This document shows, piece by piece, positions 1-8,080 of a DNA stretch of 64,000 bases; the stretch's first letter is position 1; every line of letters starts with the position of its first letter. The position numbers were made by a program, and so were the translations under genes. The notes below the pieces were generated by a model. It saw only the letters and a program-made list of their open reading frames with translations. It did not search any database and was not told the origin of the DNA. The stretch spans positions 1 to 64,000 of the forward strand of contig CANGCK010000004.1 in the NCBI GenBank assembly GCA_947452295.1, given 5' to 3'. The DNA comes from Sphingobacteriia bacterium (GTDB taxonomy: Bacteria > Bacteroidota > Bacteroidia > Chitinophagales > Chitinophagaceae).

Positions 1-726
1 AACTGCATTGGATGTATATCCTTTCAACCAGCAGAGGAAACCATTGTATCTACTCAAGAACGATTAACTTTTAAACCTACGGCTGAAGAGATAGTAGAAT
101 TTACGGTACCTCACTTAATGAATGCACCATTTCCTATTATAAGCTTTGGTCAGGGATGTGAAGGAGAACCATTGTTGATGTGGGAAACCATCAAAGAAGC
201 GATCATAGCAATAAGAAAACATACTGATAAGGGCAGTATCAACATCAATACCAATGGATCGAAACCCGATGCAGTAGAAGCCTTGTGCAAAGCGGGTTTA
301 AACAGCATAAGGGTAAGTACCAATTCAGCACAAAAAAGTATTTATGAAGCGTATTATCGCCCCAATAACTACCAGTTTGAAGACATTATTGAAAGCTTAA
401 AAGTAATGCGCCAGCATAGTGGTTGGACCAGTATCAATTATTTTGTATTTCCTGGTATTACCGATAGTGAGGCTGAATATGAAGCATTAAGAAAATTGAT
501 TAAAGAAACCGGGCTTAATATGATTCAATGGAGGAATTTTAATATTGATCCGGATTGGTATATGGGTAGAATGGGTATGTATGAAACCGGTGAAATGTTG
601 GGGATTCAACAAATGATGGACTTAATCAGAGAAGAATTTCCTGATTTAAAGTTCGGCTATTTTAACCCGCCAATAGAAAGAATTAAAGGCGATTATTATA
701 CAAGTTATGCAGGTGCTGCGCAATAA
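1..726 (+). CDS. Radical SAM protein (5' end outside window)
   Basis: The reading frame is open from the first base, so the N-terminus lies outside the window; 241 residues are visible. The first visible residues contain CIGC, which would be the last two cysteines of the CxxxCxxC motif that binds the [4Fe-4S] cluster and S-adenosylmethionine. FGQGCEGEP follows at about residue 48, in the place of the GGE-type SAM-binding strand, then a TIM-barrel-like pattern (ININTNGSKP, IRVSTNS, INYFVFPG). The substrate cannot be told. The stop overlaps the start of the downstream transporter gene by 20 nt, so the two are probably co-transcribed. The superfamily is fairly sure and the specific function unknown. 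Confidence 0.75.
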   Translation, partial: NCIGCISFQPAEETIVSTQERLTFKPTAEEIVEFTVPHLMNAPFPIISFGQGCEGEPLLMWETIKEAIIAIRKHTDKGSININTNGSKPDAVEALCKAGLNSIRVSTNSAQKSIYEAYYRPNNYQFEDIIESLKVMRQHSGWTSINYFVFPGITDSEAEYEALRKLIKETGLNMIQWRNFNIDPDWYMGRMGMYETGEMLGIQQMMDLIREEFPDLKFGYFNPPIERIKGDYYTSYAGAAQ

Positions 727-1612
727 TTCAACCCTAAAAGGGATAGCACTTGCTATAATTGCAGCCTTGCTATGGTCGGGGAATTTTGTTATTTCCAGAG
801 CTGTAAAAAATGACATCAGTCCAATTAGCTTGGCTTTTTACAGATGGCTAACAGCAAGCATCATCATATTCCCTTTAGCCTGGAAAGCATTTAAGCAAGA
901 ACAAGCTATTATATCTACTAATATTAAGTACCTATTTTTTGTATCGCTTTCGGGTATAGCGGTATTTAATACCTGCGTATATGTTGCAGGGCATTATACA
1001 TCGGCCATTAATATGGCATTGATTGGCACTACCTCCTCGCCTATATTTGCTACCGTTATGGCGGTGGTGTTTTTGAAGGAAAGACTGAGCAAATTCAGGA
1101 TTTTGGGTATGATCATTTGTATTGCAGGAATTATACTACTCATCTCCAATGGAAGCTGGGCAAAGCTTGCGGCATTTCATTTTTCAAAAGGAGATCTCTG
1201 GGTATTAGCAGGTGCATTTGCATTTGCAGTGTACAATGTATTAGTAAGAAGTAAACCTGCCAACATTAGTGCAATCAATTTCTTATTCATAATTTTTGTA
1301 TTAGGCACCATCATGTTGTTCCCATTTTATTTAAAAGAGGTGATAGTAGATTCCCCTACTAAATGGAATCAAACACTTTTATTGTCCATTTTGTATTTAG
1401 GTGTTGGGACTTCTGTAACCGCATTTTTGTGCTGGAACTTGGCTATACAAGCATTGGGGGCAAGCAGAACAGTGTTATTTGGCAATCTGATTCCACTTTT
1501 TAGTATTATAGAAGCAGTGATTTTGTTGGGAGAAAAAATGACGATAGCTCATATTATCAGCGGCACAATTGTAATAGCTGGATTAACCATTGCAAATATC
1601 AAATCGAAATAA
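707..1612 (+). CDS. DMT-superfamily (EamA) transporter
   Basis: This 301-residue integral membrane protein has about ten hydrophobic segments arranged as two EamA repeats. The first starts at the N-terminus with ALLWSGNFVISRA, a typical EamA opening. The second begins near residue 155 with GDLWVLAGAFAFAVYNV. Members of the drug/metabolite transporter family export metabolites, amino acids or drugs across the inner membrane; the substrate cannot be predicted. The ATG lies inside the end of the radical SAM gene, and the stop TAA shares its last A with the ATG of the next gene, which suggests an operon with translational coupling. Confidence 0.85.
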   Translation: MQVLRNNSTLKGIALAIIAALLWSGNFVISRAVKNDISPISLAFYRWLTASIIIFPLAWKAFKQEQAIISTNIKYLFFVSLSGIAVFNTCVYVAGHYTSAINMALIGTTSSPIFATVMAVVFLKERLSKFRILGMIICIAGIILLISNGSWAKLAAFHFSKGDLWVLAGAFAFAVYNVLVRSKPANISAINFLFIIFVLGTIMLFPFYLKEVIVDSPTKWNQTLLLSILYLGVGTSVTAFLCWNLAIQALGASRTVLFGNLIPLFSIIEAVILLGEKMTIAHIISGTIVIAGLTIANIKSK

Positions 1613-2388
1613 TGGACATTACCACTACTACTTTAGTTTTGTTATGCGCCTTTGCATTTATTGCAGGCTTTGTAGACGCAATTGTTGGCGGCGGCGGACT
1701 CATACAAACACCAGCAGGTTTAATTTTAATGCCACAGTATGCTGTAGGTACTGTAATTGGTTCATTGAAAATTCCTGCATTTACGGGAACAGCTTTTGCA
1801 GCGAGACAATACCTAAAAAAAGTTTCTATACATTGGAGACAAGTAGCCATCATGGGTACCATTGCATTTGTATCGGCCTTTGCGGGTTCGCAATTGCTAT
1901 CACAAATGAGTAATCGGTTTATGAAGCCAGTAATTTTTATTGTACTATTAGGCGTAGCCATATATACGTTTACCAAAAAAAACTTCGGACAACAGGTTCA
2001 TAAAGATTTGCCCATTGAAAAAAGTTATATGTATGCGGTGTTGATTAGTTTGGTCATTGGTTTTTATGATGGATTTATTGGACCGGGTGCAGGCAGTTTT
2101 TTGGTGATGGCATTTATTAGTGTTTTAGGGTATGATTTTTTGAAAGCTGGGGCACATGCCAAGCTTATTAACTTATGTACCAATTTAGGCTCTATTTGCC
2201 TATTTATGTTGAAGGGATCAATAATATGGTCGGTAGCCTTGCCAATGGCCGTGAGTAATGGAATTGGGGGGATTTTAGGTGCAAAATTGGCTATTTATAA
2301 AGGCAACCAGTTTATACGGGTATTCTTTTTATTGGTAATAGCTGCAACTTTGTTGAGGTTTGGGTATGATATATTTTGGAAAAAATAA
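1612..2388 (+). CDS. TSUP family permease (TauE/SafE type)
   Basis: This 258-residue membrane protein has the two-repeat TauE/SafE pattern. The N-terminal repeat carries GFVDAIVGGGGLIQTPAG and the C-terminal one GFYDGFIGPGAGSFLVMAF, the glycine-rich re-entrant signatures of the family. TSUP proteins are thought to move sulfite, sulfoacetate or related organosulfur anions across the inner membrane. Full length fits the family (about 250 residues). The start ATG overlaps the stop of the upstream EamA gene by one base. Substrate is unproven. A half-size relative lies at 22234-22671. Confidence 0.85.
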   Translation: MDITTTTLVLLCAFAFIAGFVDAIVGGGGLIQTPAGLILMPQYAVGTVIGSLKIPAFTGTAFAARQYLKKVSIHWRQVAIMGTIAFVSAFAGSQLLSQMSNRFMKPVIFIVLLGVAIYTFTKKNFGQQVHKDLPIEKSYMYAVLISLVIGFYDGFIGPGAGSFLVMAFISVLGYDFLKAGAHAKLINLCTNLGSICLFMLKGSIIWSVALPMAVSNGIGGILGAKLAIYKGNQFIRVFFLLVIAATLLRFGYDIFWKK

Positions 2389-2398
2389 ATTATTCAAC

Positions 2399-2767
2399 AT
2401 GACAGCAATAAATTCCATAGACCAATACATTTCAACATTTCCAGAAACGGTGCAGCAATTGCTTCAACAGATTCGAGCAATCATTCAACAAGCGGCACCA
2501 GATGCAACGGAGGCCATCAGTTATGCAATGCCAACATTTAAACTCAACGGCAACCTTGTCCACTTTGCAGGTTATAAAAACCATATAGGCTTCTACCCTA
2601 CTCCATCAGGCATTGAGCCATTTAAAGATGAATTAACCCGCTATAAATGTTCAAAAGGCGCTATTCAATTTCCGATTGATGCGCCACTTCCCATTGCACT
2701 AATTCGAAAAATAGTGTTACACAGGGTTCAAATAAATAAGTCACTACCCGCTAAAAAGAAATCATAG
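2399..2767 (+). CDS. DUF1801 / YdhG-like protein
   Basis: This 122-residue soluble protein fits the DUF1801 family: a helical N-terminus (IDQYISTFPETVQQLL), then EAISYAMPTFKLNG, HFAGYKNHIGFYP and CSKGAIQFP. Some relatives are described as frataxin-like iron chaperones, but most are uncharacterised, so no function is assigned. An in-frame ATG exists at 2360 inside the upstream TSUP gene. I prefer 2399 because the family begins close to the MTAINSIDQY segment and the start then lies just after the upstream stop. Confidence 0.8.
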   Translation: MTAINSIDQYISTFPETVQQLLQQIRAIIQQAAPDATEAISYAMPTFKLNGNLVHFAGYKNHIGFYPTPSGIEPFKDELTRYKCSKGAIQFPIDAPLPIALIRKIVLHRVQINKSLPAKKKS

Positions 2768-2839
2768 CGTTTATAAAGTGTTAATATTCCCCCTACCTTA
2801 GGCAGGCAAAAGCAATTATTAGCTTACCTTTAGTTTTAT

Positions 2840-3670
2840 ATGCAATACAGTTTTGAACAGCAAAAAAATCTACAAGCAACCCTTATAACTGCGGTTATTA
2901 GTACATGCTTGTTTTTAATTTTTTTTTATGTTCATTACAATCGTCCTATTGCCCCCGCTCCTAATTTAGGAGAAGGGATTGAAGTGAATTTGGGAGATGG
3001 TGAAACCGGATTGGGAGAAATGCCACCAGCAGCTCCTGGAACGCAGGCCGAAAAAACAGAGCAAACTGCAACACCGGTAGCAGATAATAATGAGCAAGCA
3101 ATAAAACCTGCAGTATCTCCATCGGAAGATGATGTGGCTGTTAAACAACCTACTAAGAACAAACCCATTAAACCCAATCTAACACCAGTAGAAAAACCTG
3201 CTCCTATTCCAAAGCCCAAAGCCCTTTTTAAAGGAACTACTGCAAATGCTACCGGAGGCAATAATGCTGACAGCTATAATGGTGTGCATAATCAAGGTAT
3301 TGCTGGAGGCAAGGGCGATCAGGGGAATCCTAATGGAAACCCTAATTCGGATAGTTACACAGGAAATGCTTCTAGTGGCAATGCTGGCATGGGTGGCGTA
3401 TCAATAAAAAGCGGATTAGATGGTAGAAGAATTACTAAACTACCCTCATTTGAAGATGACTTCAATGAAAATGCCAAAGTAGCGGTAGATATTACGGTGG
3501 ATCAGCGCGGTAACGTAATTGCCGCAAGTATTAATCCGAGGGGCACTACAACCAGTAACAGTACTATTAGAAATATTGCTTTGAAAAAAGCGCGTTCTCT
3601 TAAATTGAATAGCGGAAATGCCGAAGATCAAATGGGTACACTGATTTTCAATTTTAAATTGCGCAGTTAA
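2840..3670 (+). CDS. TonB-like energy-transducer protein
   Basis: This 276-residue protein has one N-terminal membrane segment (about residues 13-31). A Pro/Lys-rich periplasmic linker follows (about 40-130), then a Gly/Asn/Ser-rich stretch (about 135-200). The small C-terminal domain (about 212-276, VAVDITVDQRGNVIAASI) resembles the TonB/TolA carboxy-terminal fold. TonB proteins carry proton-motive energy from ExbB-ExbD to outer-membrane receptors. In many Bacteroidota such a gene lies between exbD and folC; here folC follows directly, but no exbBD is upstream. A TonB versus TolA-like role cannot be decided. Confidence 0.65.
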   Translation: MQYSFEQQKNLQATLITAVISTCLFLIFFYVHYNRPIAPAPNLGEGIEVNLGDGETGLGEMPPAAPGTQAEKTEQTATPVADNNEQAIKPAVSPSEDDVAVKQPTKNKPIKPNLTPVEKPAPIPKPKALFKGTTANATGGNNADSYNGVHNQGIAGGKGDQGNPNGNPNSDSYTGNASSGNAGMGGVSIKSGLDGRRITKLPSFEDDFNENAKVAVDITVDQRGNVIAASINPRGTTTSNSTIRNIALKKARSLKLNSGNAEDQMGTLIFNFKLRS

Positions 3671-3694
3671 TATTTTTTGCATCTTTGTAGTGCA

Positions 3695-5002
3695 ATGACC
3701 TATCAAGAAACAATTAATTATTTGTTCAATACATTACCACTATTCAGCAGAATAGGGGCAGCAGCCTATAAAAAAGACTTAACCAACACCCTTGCGCTGT
3801 GTGAAGCATTGGGTAATCCTCAAAATCAATTCAAAAGCGTTCATATAGCAGGTACCAATGGCAAAGGCTCCACCAGCCATATGTTAGCTGCAATTTTACA
3901 ACAAGGTGGATATAAAACAGGTTTATACACTTCTCCGCACCTGCATGATTTCAGAGAGCGAATTAAAGTGAATGGAATGATTTGCGAAGAAGCATTTGTT
4001 ATTGCCTTTACCGAAAAAATTAAACCGCTGATAGAAAAAATTCAACCATCTTTTTTTGAAATAACGGTTGCAATGGCTTTTGATTATTTTGCACAACAAG
4101 GGGTTGATATTGCGGTGATTGAAGTTGGACTTGGAGGAAGACTAGATAGTACCAATGTTATTATACCAGAGCTTAGCATCATTACCAATATAGGTTGGGA
4201 TCACATGAACTTACTAGGTAATACTCTAGAAGCTATTGCAAGCGAAAAAGCAGGTATCATTAAAGCATTTGTTCCGGTAGTAATTGGCGAAGTATTGGAT
4301 GAAACCAGACCAGTTTTTGATGCTGCTGCCACTAATAGCTTAATTAGCTATGCACAAGAAAAAAGGTATATTAGTGACTGGTTATTTGATGGCCCCAATA
4401 TTACTATAACAGTAGTTGATAAATTAAAAAACGAGTACGAGTCCTACACATTGGACCTGCCCGGATTTTATCAAACCAATAACCTAATAACTGTTTTAGA
4501 AGCCAGTACCATCCTTGAAAAACTTGGATGGAACATCAATTACCCCATCATAAAAGCAGCATTGGCTCAGGTAAAAAAAATAACCGGATTACATGGAAGG
4601 TGGGAAATAATGCAGCAATATCCTAAAGTGGTATTAGATGTAGGACATAATGTTGAAGGGATAAAAGCAATTAATCAACAATTGGATTTGATGAATTTTA
4701 GCCGTTTACATATTATAATTGGTATGGTAAAAGACAAAGACAGTGCCGGCATACTTTCATTGTTGCCTAACTACGCGCATTATTACTTTACAAAAGCAAG
4801 CATACCGAGAGCTTTGGATGAACTAACTTTGCAACAGTTAGCGCTTACACATGGTTTAAAGGGGAATAGTTTTATTGAAGTAAATGATGCAGTAAGCGCT
4901 GCTTTGAAAAACGCAATGCCGGAAGACCTCATATTAATTTGTGGAAGTGTATTTGTTGTAGCTGAAGTAAATACTCAATTATTTGGCCACCAACCAGCCT
5001 AA
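3695..5002 (+). CDS. folC: Folylpolyglutamate / dihydrofolate synthase
   Basis: This Mur-ligase-like enzyme adds glutamate to folates and probably makes dihydrofolate from dihydropteroate. The ATP P-loop is HIAGTNGKGSTSHM (about residues 48-61) and the folate-loop region is YTSPHLHDFRERI. VIEVGLGGRLDSTN follows, and VVLDVGHNVEG opens the C-terminal glutamate ligase domain. The 435-residue length is normal. An in-frame ATG at 3677 is possible, but 3695 puts the protein start at MTYQETINYL, typical of the family. The 3' end overlaps the end of the opposing NUDIX gene by 24 nt. Confidence 0.93.
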   Translation: MTYQETINYLFNTLPLFSRIGAAAYKKDLTNTLALCEALGNPQNQFKSVHIAGTNGKGSTSHMLAAILQQGGYKTGLYTSPHLHDFRERIKVNGMICEEAFVIAFTEKIKPLIEKIQPSFFEITVAMAFDYFAQQGVDIAVIEVGLGGRLDSTNVIIPELSIITNIGWDHMNLLGNTLEAIASEKAGIIKAFVPVVIGEVLDETRPVFDAAATNSLISYAQEKRYISDWLFDGPNITITVVDKLKNEYESYTLDLPGFYQTNNLITVLEASTILEKLGWNINYPIIKAALAQVKKITGLHGRWEIMQQYPKVVLDVGHNVEGIKAINQQLDLMNFSRLHIIIGMVKDKDSAGILSLLPNYAHYYFTKASIPRALDELTLQQLALTHGLKGNSFIEVNDAVSAALKNAMPEDLILICGSVFVVAEVNTQLFGHQPA

Positions 5003-5533
5003 TTTAATAGCAGCTGCATACATCGCCCCTATTTGACTACCATGTGTAAAAGAATGATTCAACAACATATACATGAATTTTTCTTTTGAAACCAACAACA
5101 GTTCTATATCTTCAAAAGGATCTAATTGAATGTTTTTATTTTGCTTGGCCCCTTTTACCAAATAAAACCAAGCTTGGTTGTTTTCAAGTGGAGGATTGGG
5201 ATGAATGGTATACAATAGTTCTATATCGGAGGAGGAAAACCCTGTTTCCTCTTGCATTTCACGAAGAGCTGCAACTTCAGGAACTTCTCCGGGATCTATC
5301 ATCCCTCCAGGAAGTTCAACAGACATAATACCGGCGGCTTGTCGATATTGTTTTACCAATACCACTTCTTCATTTTCTGTAACGATAAATACATTGCAAA
5401 AAGAAGGGACATCGATTACTAAATAAGGCGACAAAACTTGGCCCTTGGGCAATTTTACCGATTGCTCATGCACTGTCAACCATTTTTTTTGGTAAGAAAT
5501 TTCAGAAGAAATCAGCTCCCATTTATTAATCAT
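4979..5533 (-). CDS. NUDIX hydrolase (ADP-ribose pyrophosphatase-like)
   Basis: This 184-residue protein has a complete Nudix box in the middle: GGMIDPGE, seven residues, then REMQEETGF. The box binds divalent metal and hydrolyses a nucleoside diphosphate linked to another group. The arrangement (about 85 residues before the box, a proline about ten residues after it in IHPNPPLENN) resembles ADP-ribose/sugar-nucleotide pyrophosphatases. It is the last gene of a leftward run and starts one base after the stop of a second NUDIX gene, so the pair is probably co-transcribed. Its 3' end overlaps folC, which converges on it. Confidence 0.9.
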   Translation of the reverse strand: MINKWELISSEISYQKKWLTVHEQSVKLPKGQVLSPYLVIDVPSFCNVFIVTENEEVVLVKQYRQAAGIMSVELPGGMIDPGEVPEVAALREMQEETGFSSSDIELLYTIHPNPPLENNQAWFYLVKGAKQNKNIQLDPFEDIELLLVSKEKFMYMLLNHSFTHGSQIGAMYAAAIKLGWLVAK

Positions 5534-5534
5534 A

Positions 5535-6095
5535 CTATATTATTAATTTGTTCATTTTCATCAAAGCAAAAAGAATATTGCAATTGTGCATCGACTGAAT
5601 AAACGCTTTTGATTTAAATTTTTCTATAAAATCATTCCAATCTAATAAAACCACTTCTAGGCTTTCCGCAACATCACGTTCTGCTAAATCATCATATACA
5701 CCACCTGTTGCTAAAAACATTCTGAGCAAATTTGTGTTGGTAGAAGGATTAGGTGATAAGCAACCCAACTCTTCAATACTATCGAATCTATAGCCTGTTT
5801 CTTCCAATAATTCACGCTCTATAGCGTCTTTAGGAGAACTATCTGTTGGATCTATACAACCACCGGGAATTTCTAACGAAATGGAATCTATCGCTGGCCG
5901 ATATACATTCAACGCTATTACTTTACCTTCTCTTGTTATCGCCAGTGCAGTAGCAAAATCGGGATACCCATAAACGTAATACGGTTTTATGATTGTTCCA
6001 TCTGATTTTTCGTACTCATTAATTTTAATATCAGCCCACTGATCTTTTAATAACTGTTGAGATTTTATTAGTTTCCATTTTTGCAGTAGAGTCAT
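5535..6095 (-). CDS. NUDIX hydrolase with altered Nudix box
   Basis: This 186-residue paralogue of the downstream NUDIX gene has a Nudix box that departs from consensus: GGCIDPTD, one extra residue in the spacer, then RELLEETGY. The first conserved Glu is Asp, while the metal-binding REXXEE core is intact, so it is probably active. CLSPNPSTNTN after the box aligns with the ADP-ribose pyrophosphatase-like SPNPS segment. The ATG at 6095 overlaps the upstream stop as TGATG; TTG and GTG codons just before it are possible but less likely. The substrate is unknown. Confidence 0.85.
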   Translation of the reverse strand: MTLLQKWKLIKSQQLLKDQWADIKINEYEKSDGTIIKPYYVYGYPDFATALAITREGKVIALNVYRPAIDSISLEIPGGCIDPTDSSPKDAIERELLEETGYRFDSIEELGCLSPNPSTNTNLLRMFLATGGVYDDLAERDVAESLEVVLLDWNDFIEKFKSKAFIQSMHNCNILFALMKMNKLII

Positions 6096-6619
6096 CACCA
6101 ATTTTTTTGTTCACGAAGTGAAGTAATGTGGGCAATGTGGTGTTTACCATGCCAAGCATATAAGCCTAAAAAGAACCACAAACTGAAATTGCTATTCCGC
6201 TCAGGATGATGCACTTCTCGCATCCATTGATCTATTGTAAGATCTTTCATGCAATAATACCAACGTTGGTGCAGTGCATGAAGTAAAGTAATAGATATAT
6301 TGATAGGTAGTTTTCCCACGTCCTCTAAAAGCGACCATTCATTTTCTAAATAAGGTTTTATAGTAGGTATGTTTTCTGTCAGTCCCAATTTAACCCTACA
6401 ATATGCATTCATATGACTATCAGCAATGTGGTGTACTAATTGATGAATTGTCCACCCACCTTCTCGATAAGGGGTATGAAGCTGCGCTTCATCTAAATTG
6501 TTAACTGCTCTTTCTAATTCTTCTGGTAAAAAATGAATGTCTAACAACCATTTATTTTTTTGCTCTTCTGAAAAAGGTTGAGGAATGTATTTGCCAATGG
6601 GATAACGAGGATCTGTCAT
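6095..6619 (-). CDS. DinB/YfiT family putative metal-dependent enzyme
   Basis: This 174-residue protein matches the YfiT branch of the DinB superfamily, four-helix-bundle proteins with a metal held by three histidines. The characteristic segments are YREGGWTIHQLVHHIADSH, PYLENEWSLLED and YAWHGKHHIAHI near the C-terminus. YfiT relatives include bacillithiol S-transferases; Bacteroidota members are mostly annotated only as putative metal-dependent hydrolases. The gene overlaps the following NUDIX gene by one base and lies 27 nt after an ABC ATPase gene. Confidence 0.85.
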   Translation of the reverse strand: MTDPRYPIGKYIPQPFSEEQKNKWLLDIHFLPEELERAVNNLDEAQLHTPYREGGWTIHQLVHHIADSHMNAYCRVKLGLTENIPTIKPYLENEWSLLEDVGKLPINISITLLHALHQRWYYCMKDLTIDQWMREVHHPERNSNFSLWFFLGLYAWHGKHHIAHITSLREQKNW

Positions 6620-6646
6620 TTAATTAAAAATTGATAATTGATAATT

Positions 6647-7405
6647 TTAATTTTTTAGCTCATGTCCGGTTAAATGAATAAATACATCTTCTAAATTGGC
6701 TTTTTTTACTTCTTTGGGGCGTTCAAATCCAGTTGCTACTAATTCATCAATCAGTTGATCGGGTGAGTTGAGTGCAATAATATTACCATTGTCTATAATA
6801 GCCACTCTATCACAAAGCACTTCTGCTTCATCCATATAATGTGTAGTAATAATAACAGTAGTGCCTTGGGCGCGAATATTTTGTATTAAATCCCACAAAT
6901 TTCTTCTTGCTTGAGGATCCAAACCGGTAGTAGGTTCATCTAAAAAAATAATGGATGGTTTATTAATAAGAGTAGTAGCAATTGAAAAGCGTTGTTTTTG
7001 ACCACCACTCATTTCTTTGAACTTCGACTTTTGTTTGTCACGCAAATTAACCATATCGAGCAATGCCAATGGATCTACTTGTTGATTGTATAATCCAGCA
7101 AATAATGTGATTAATTCAGTGAGATTTAAATTTGGATAATAACCTGATGTTTGTAATTGAACGCCAATAATTTTTTTGATTTCATTCGGAGAAACGTCTA
7201 AGTTTAATCCATTTACCATTACTTCACCACTTGTTTTGTCGCGAAGTGTTTCGATTATTTCGAGAGTAGTGGATTTACCTGCTCCGTTGGGGCCTAATAG
7301 TCCAAATATTTCGCCTTCCATCACATCAAAACTAATTCCCTTTACAGCATGAAATGTTCCATATTTCTTGTGTAAATCCTTTACACTGATGATTACTTTT
7401 TGCAT
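6647..7405 (-). CDS. ABC transporter ATP-binding protein (ABC-2/CcmA type)
   Basis: This 252-residue ATPase has all standard elements: Walker A GPNGAGKST (about residue 38), signature MSGGQKQR, Walker B IIFLDEPTTGLD and switch histidine in TTHYMDEAE. The sequence type, with the helper loop VQLQTSGYYPNLNL, fits drug- or lipid-exporting ABC-2 systems. No permease gene is adjacent: upstream is an unknown secreted protein and downstream a YfiT protein. The partner permease must be encoded elsewhere. Gene start is a clear ATG. Confidence 0.88.
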   Translation of the reverse strand: MQKVIISVKDLHKKYGTFHAVKGISFDVMEGEIFGLLGPNGAGKSTTLEIIETLRDKTSGEVMVNGLNLDVSPNEIKKIIGVQLQTSGYYPNLNLTELITLFAGLYNQQVDPLALLDMVNLRDKQKSKFKEMSGGQKQRFSIATTLINKPSIIFLDEPTTGLDPQARRNLWDLIQNIRAQGTTVIITTHYMDEAEVLCDRVAIIDNGNIIALNSPDQLIDELVATGFERPKEVKKANLEDVFIHLTGHELKN

Positions 7406-7410
7406 AAATG

Positions 7411-7965
7411 TTAAAATTTATATACCAACCCAATAGATTGATTGCTCAAACCAATACCAACGGATGCCTGGTTGTATTGTAGATTAAATAATGATACAGC
7501 AGTTACTAAATTTTTTTGGGAGGCCAATGTAAAATATCCACCGGCAGCTGCAGTAATAAATCCACCTCCTATTAAAGCCCAGCCAGTACCCTTATTATCA
7601 CCAGCTATTCGATTAACGCCAGATAATATTCCAACGGCACCAACTAAACTACAAATTTGGCCAATTATTTTGTTAGATTGGTGTTTATTAAACAAGTCCA
7701 TCAATTGGGTGTCACCAGTTCTAAAAAACAGGTATTTAAATTCTGCACTCCCCCTAAAAATACTATCGTGGTAAACAATATTATTGGGCTTTGGTGCAAT
7801 AATATAAGACATGTTTGAACGATTCAATTTTTGTTGTGCAGCAACCCAATTTTGGGTAAAGAAAAAAGTAATGGCTAATAAAACTACTTTTCTAAAGTAA
7901 TGTATTTTATTACTATGTAAATTCAAATAATGCTTGTATTGAAAATTGGGAATAATTCCATTCAT
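7411..7965 (-). CDS. Hypothetical exported protein
   Basis: I do not recognise a family. The 184-residue protein has a hydrophobic segment at about residues 25-43 ending ...NWVAAQQ, which looks like a signal peptide after an unusually long N-terminal region, or a membrane anchor. The C-terminal half has two glycine/alanine-rich hydrophobic stretches (about 103-123 and 125-145, with GGGFITAAAGGYF) and a final beta-like tail. It is five bases upstream of the orphan ABC ATPase gene, so the two may be co-transcribed, but it has too few membrane segments to be a normal ABC permease. Confidence 0.55.
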   Translation of the reverse strand: MNGIIPNFQYKHYLNLHSNKIHYFRKVVLLAITFFFTQNWVAAQQKLNRSNMSYIIAPKPNNIVYHDSIFRGSAEFKYLFFRTGDTQLMDLFNKHQSNKIIGQICSLVGAVGILSGVNRIAGDNKGTGWALIGGGFITAAAGGYFTLASQKNLVTAVSLFNLQYNQASVGIGLSNQSIGLVYKF

Positions 7966-8014
7966 AAAAAATATTCATTTTTATAAAGATACTATGCTAC
8001 AGTTAAATAAGGAT

Positions 8015-8045
8015 GAATTTTTAGTACAGTTCTGAGGTATATTTG
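8015..8045 (+). promoter_or_regulatory. Candidate Bacteroidota promoter for aspartate kinase
   Basis: TATATTTG at 8038-8045 is an exact match to the Bacteroidota -7 element TAnnTTTG, 35 bases before the ATG of the aspartate kinase gene. The expected upstream TTG about 20 bases away is poor (AT-rich only), so the call rests on the -7 element and its position. Confidence 0.45.
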
Positions 8046-8080
8046 TGTTTTCAAAAAGATTCATCATCTAGCAGTTTTTT

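Noticed and set aside
1590..1976. Overlapping frames on both strands at the start of the TSUP gene
   Set aside because: They lie wholly within the well-supported TSUP and EamA genes and have odd Cys/His/Tyr-rich composition.
2792..2806. CCTACCTTAGGCAGG as a terminator or repeat hairpin before the TonB-like gene
   Set aside because: The stem has a central mismatch, is only six positions long and has no T-run; no second copy was seen in the window.
2935..3261. 108-codon frame opposite the TonB-like gene
   Set aside because: It is the complement of the proline-rich linker and gives a low-complexity Gly/Val/Ser product.
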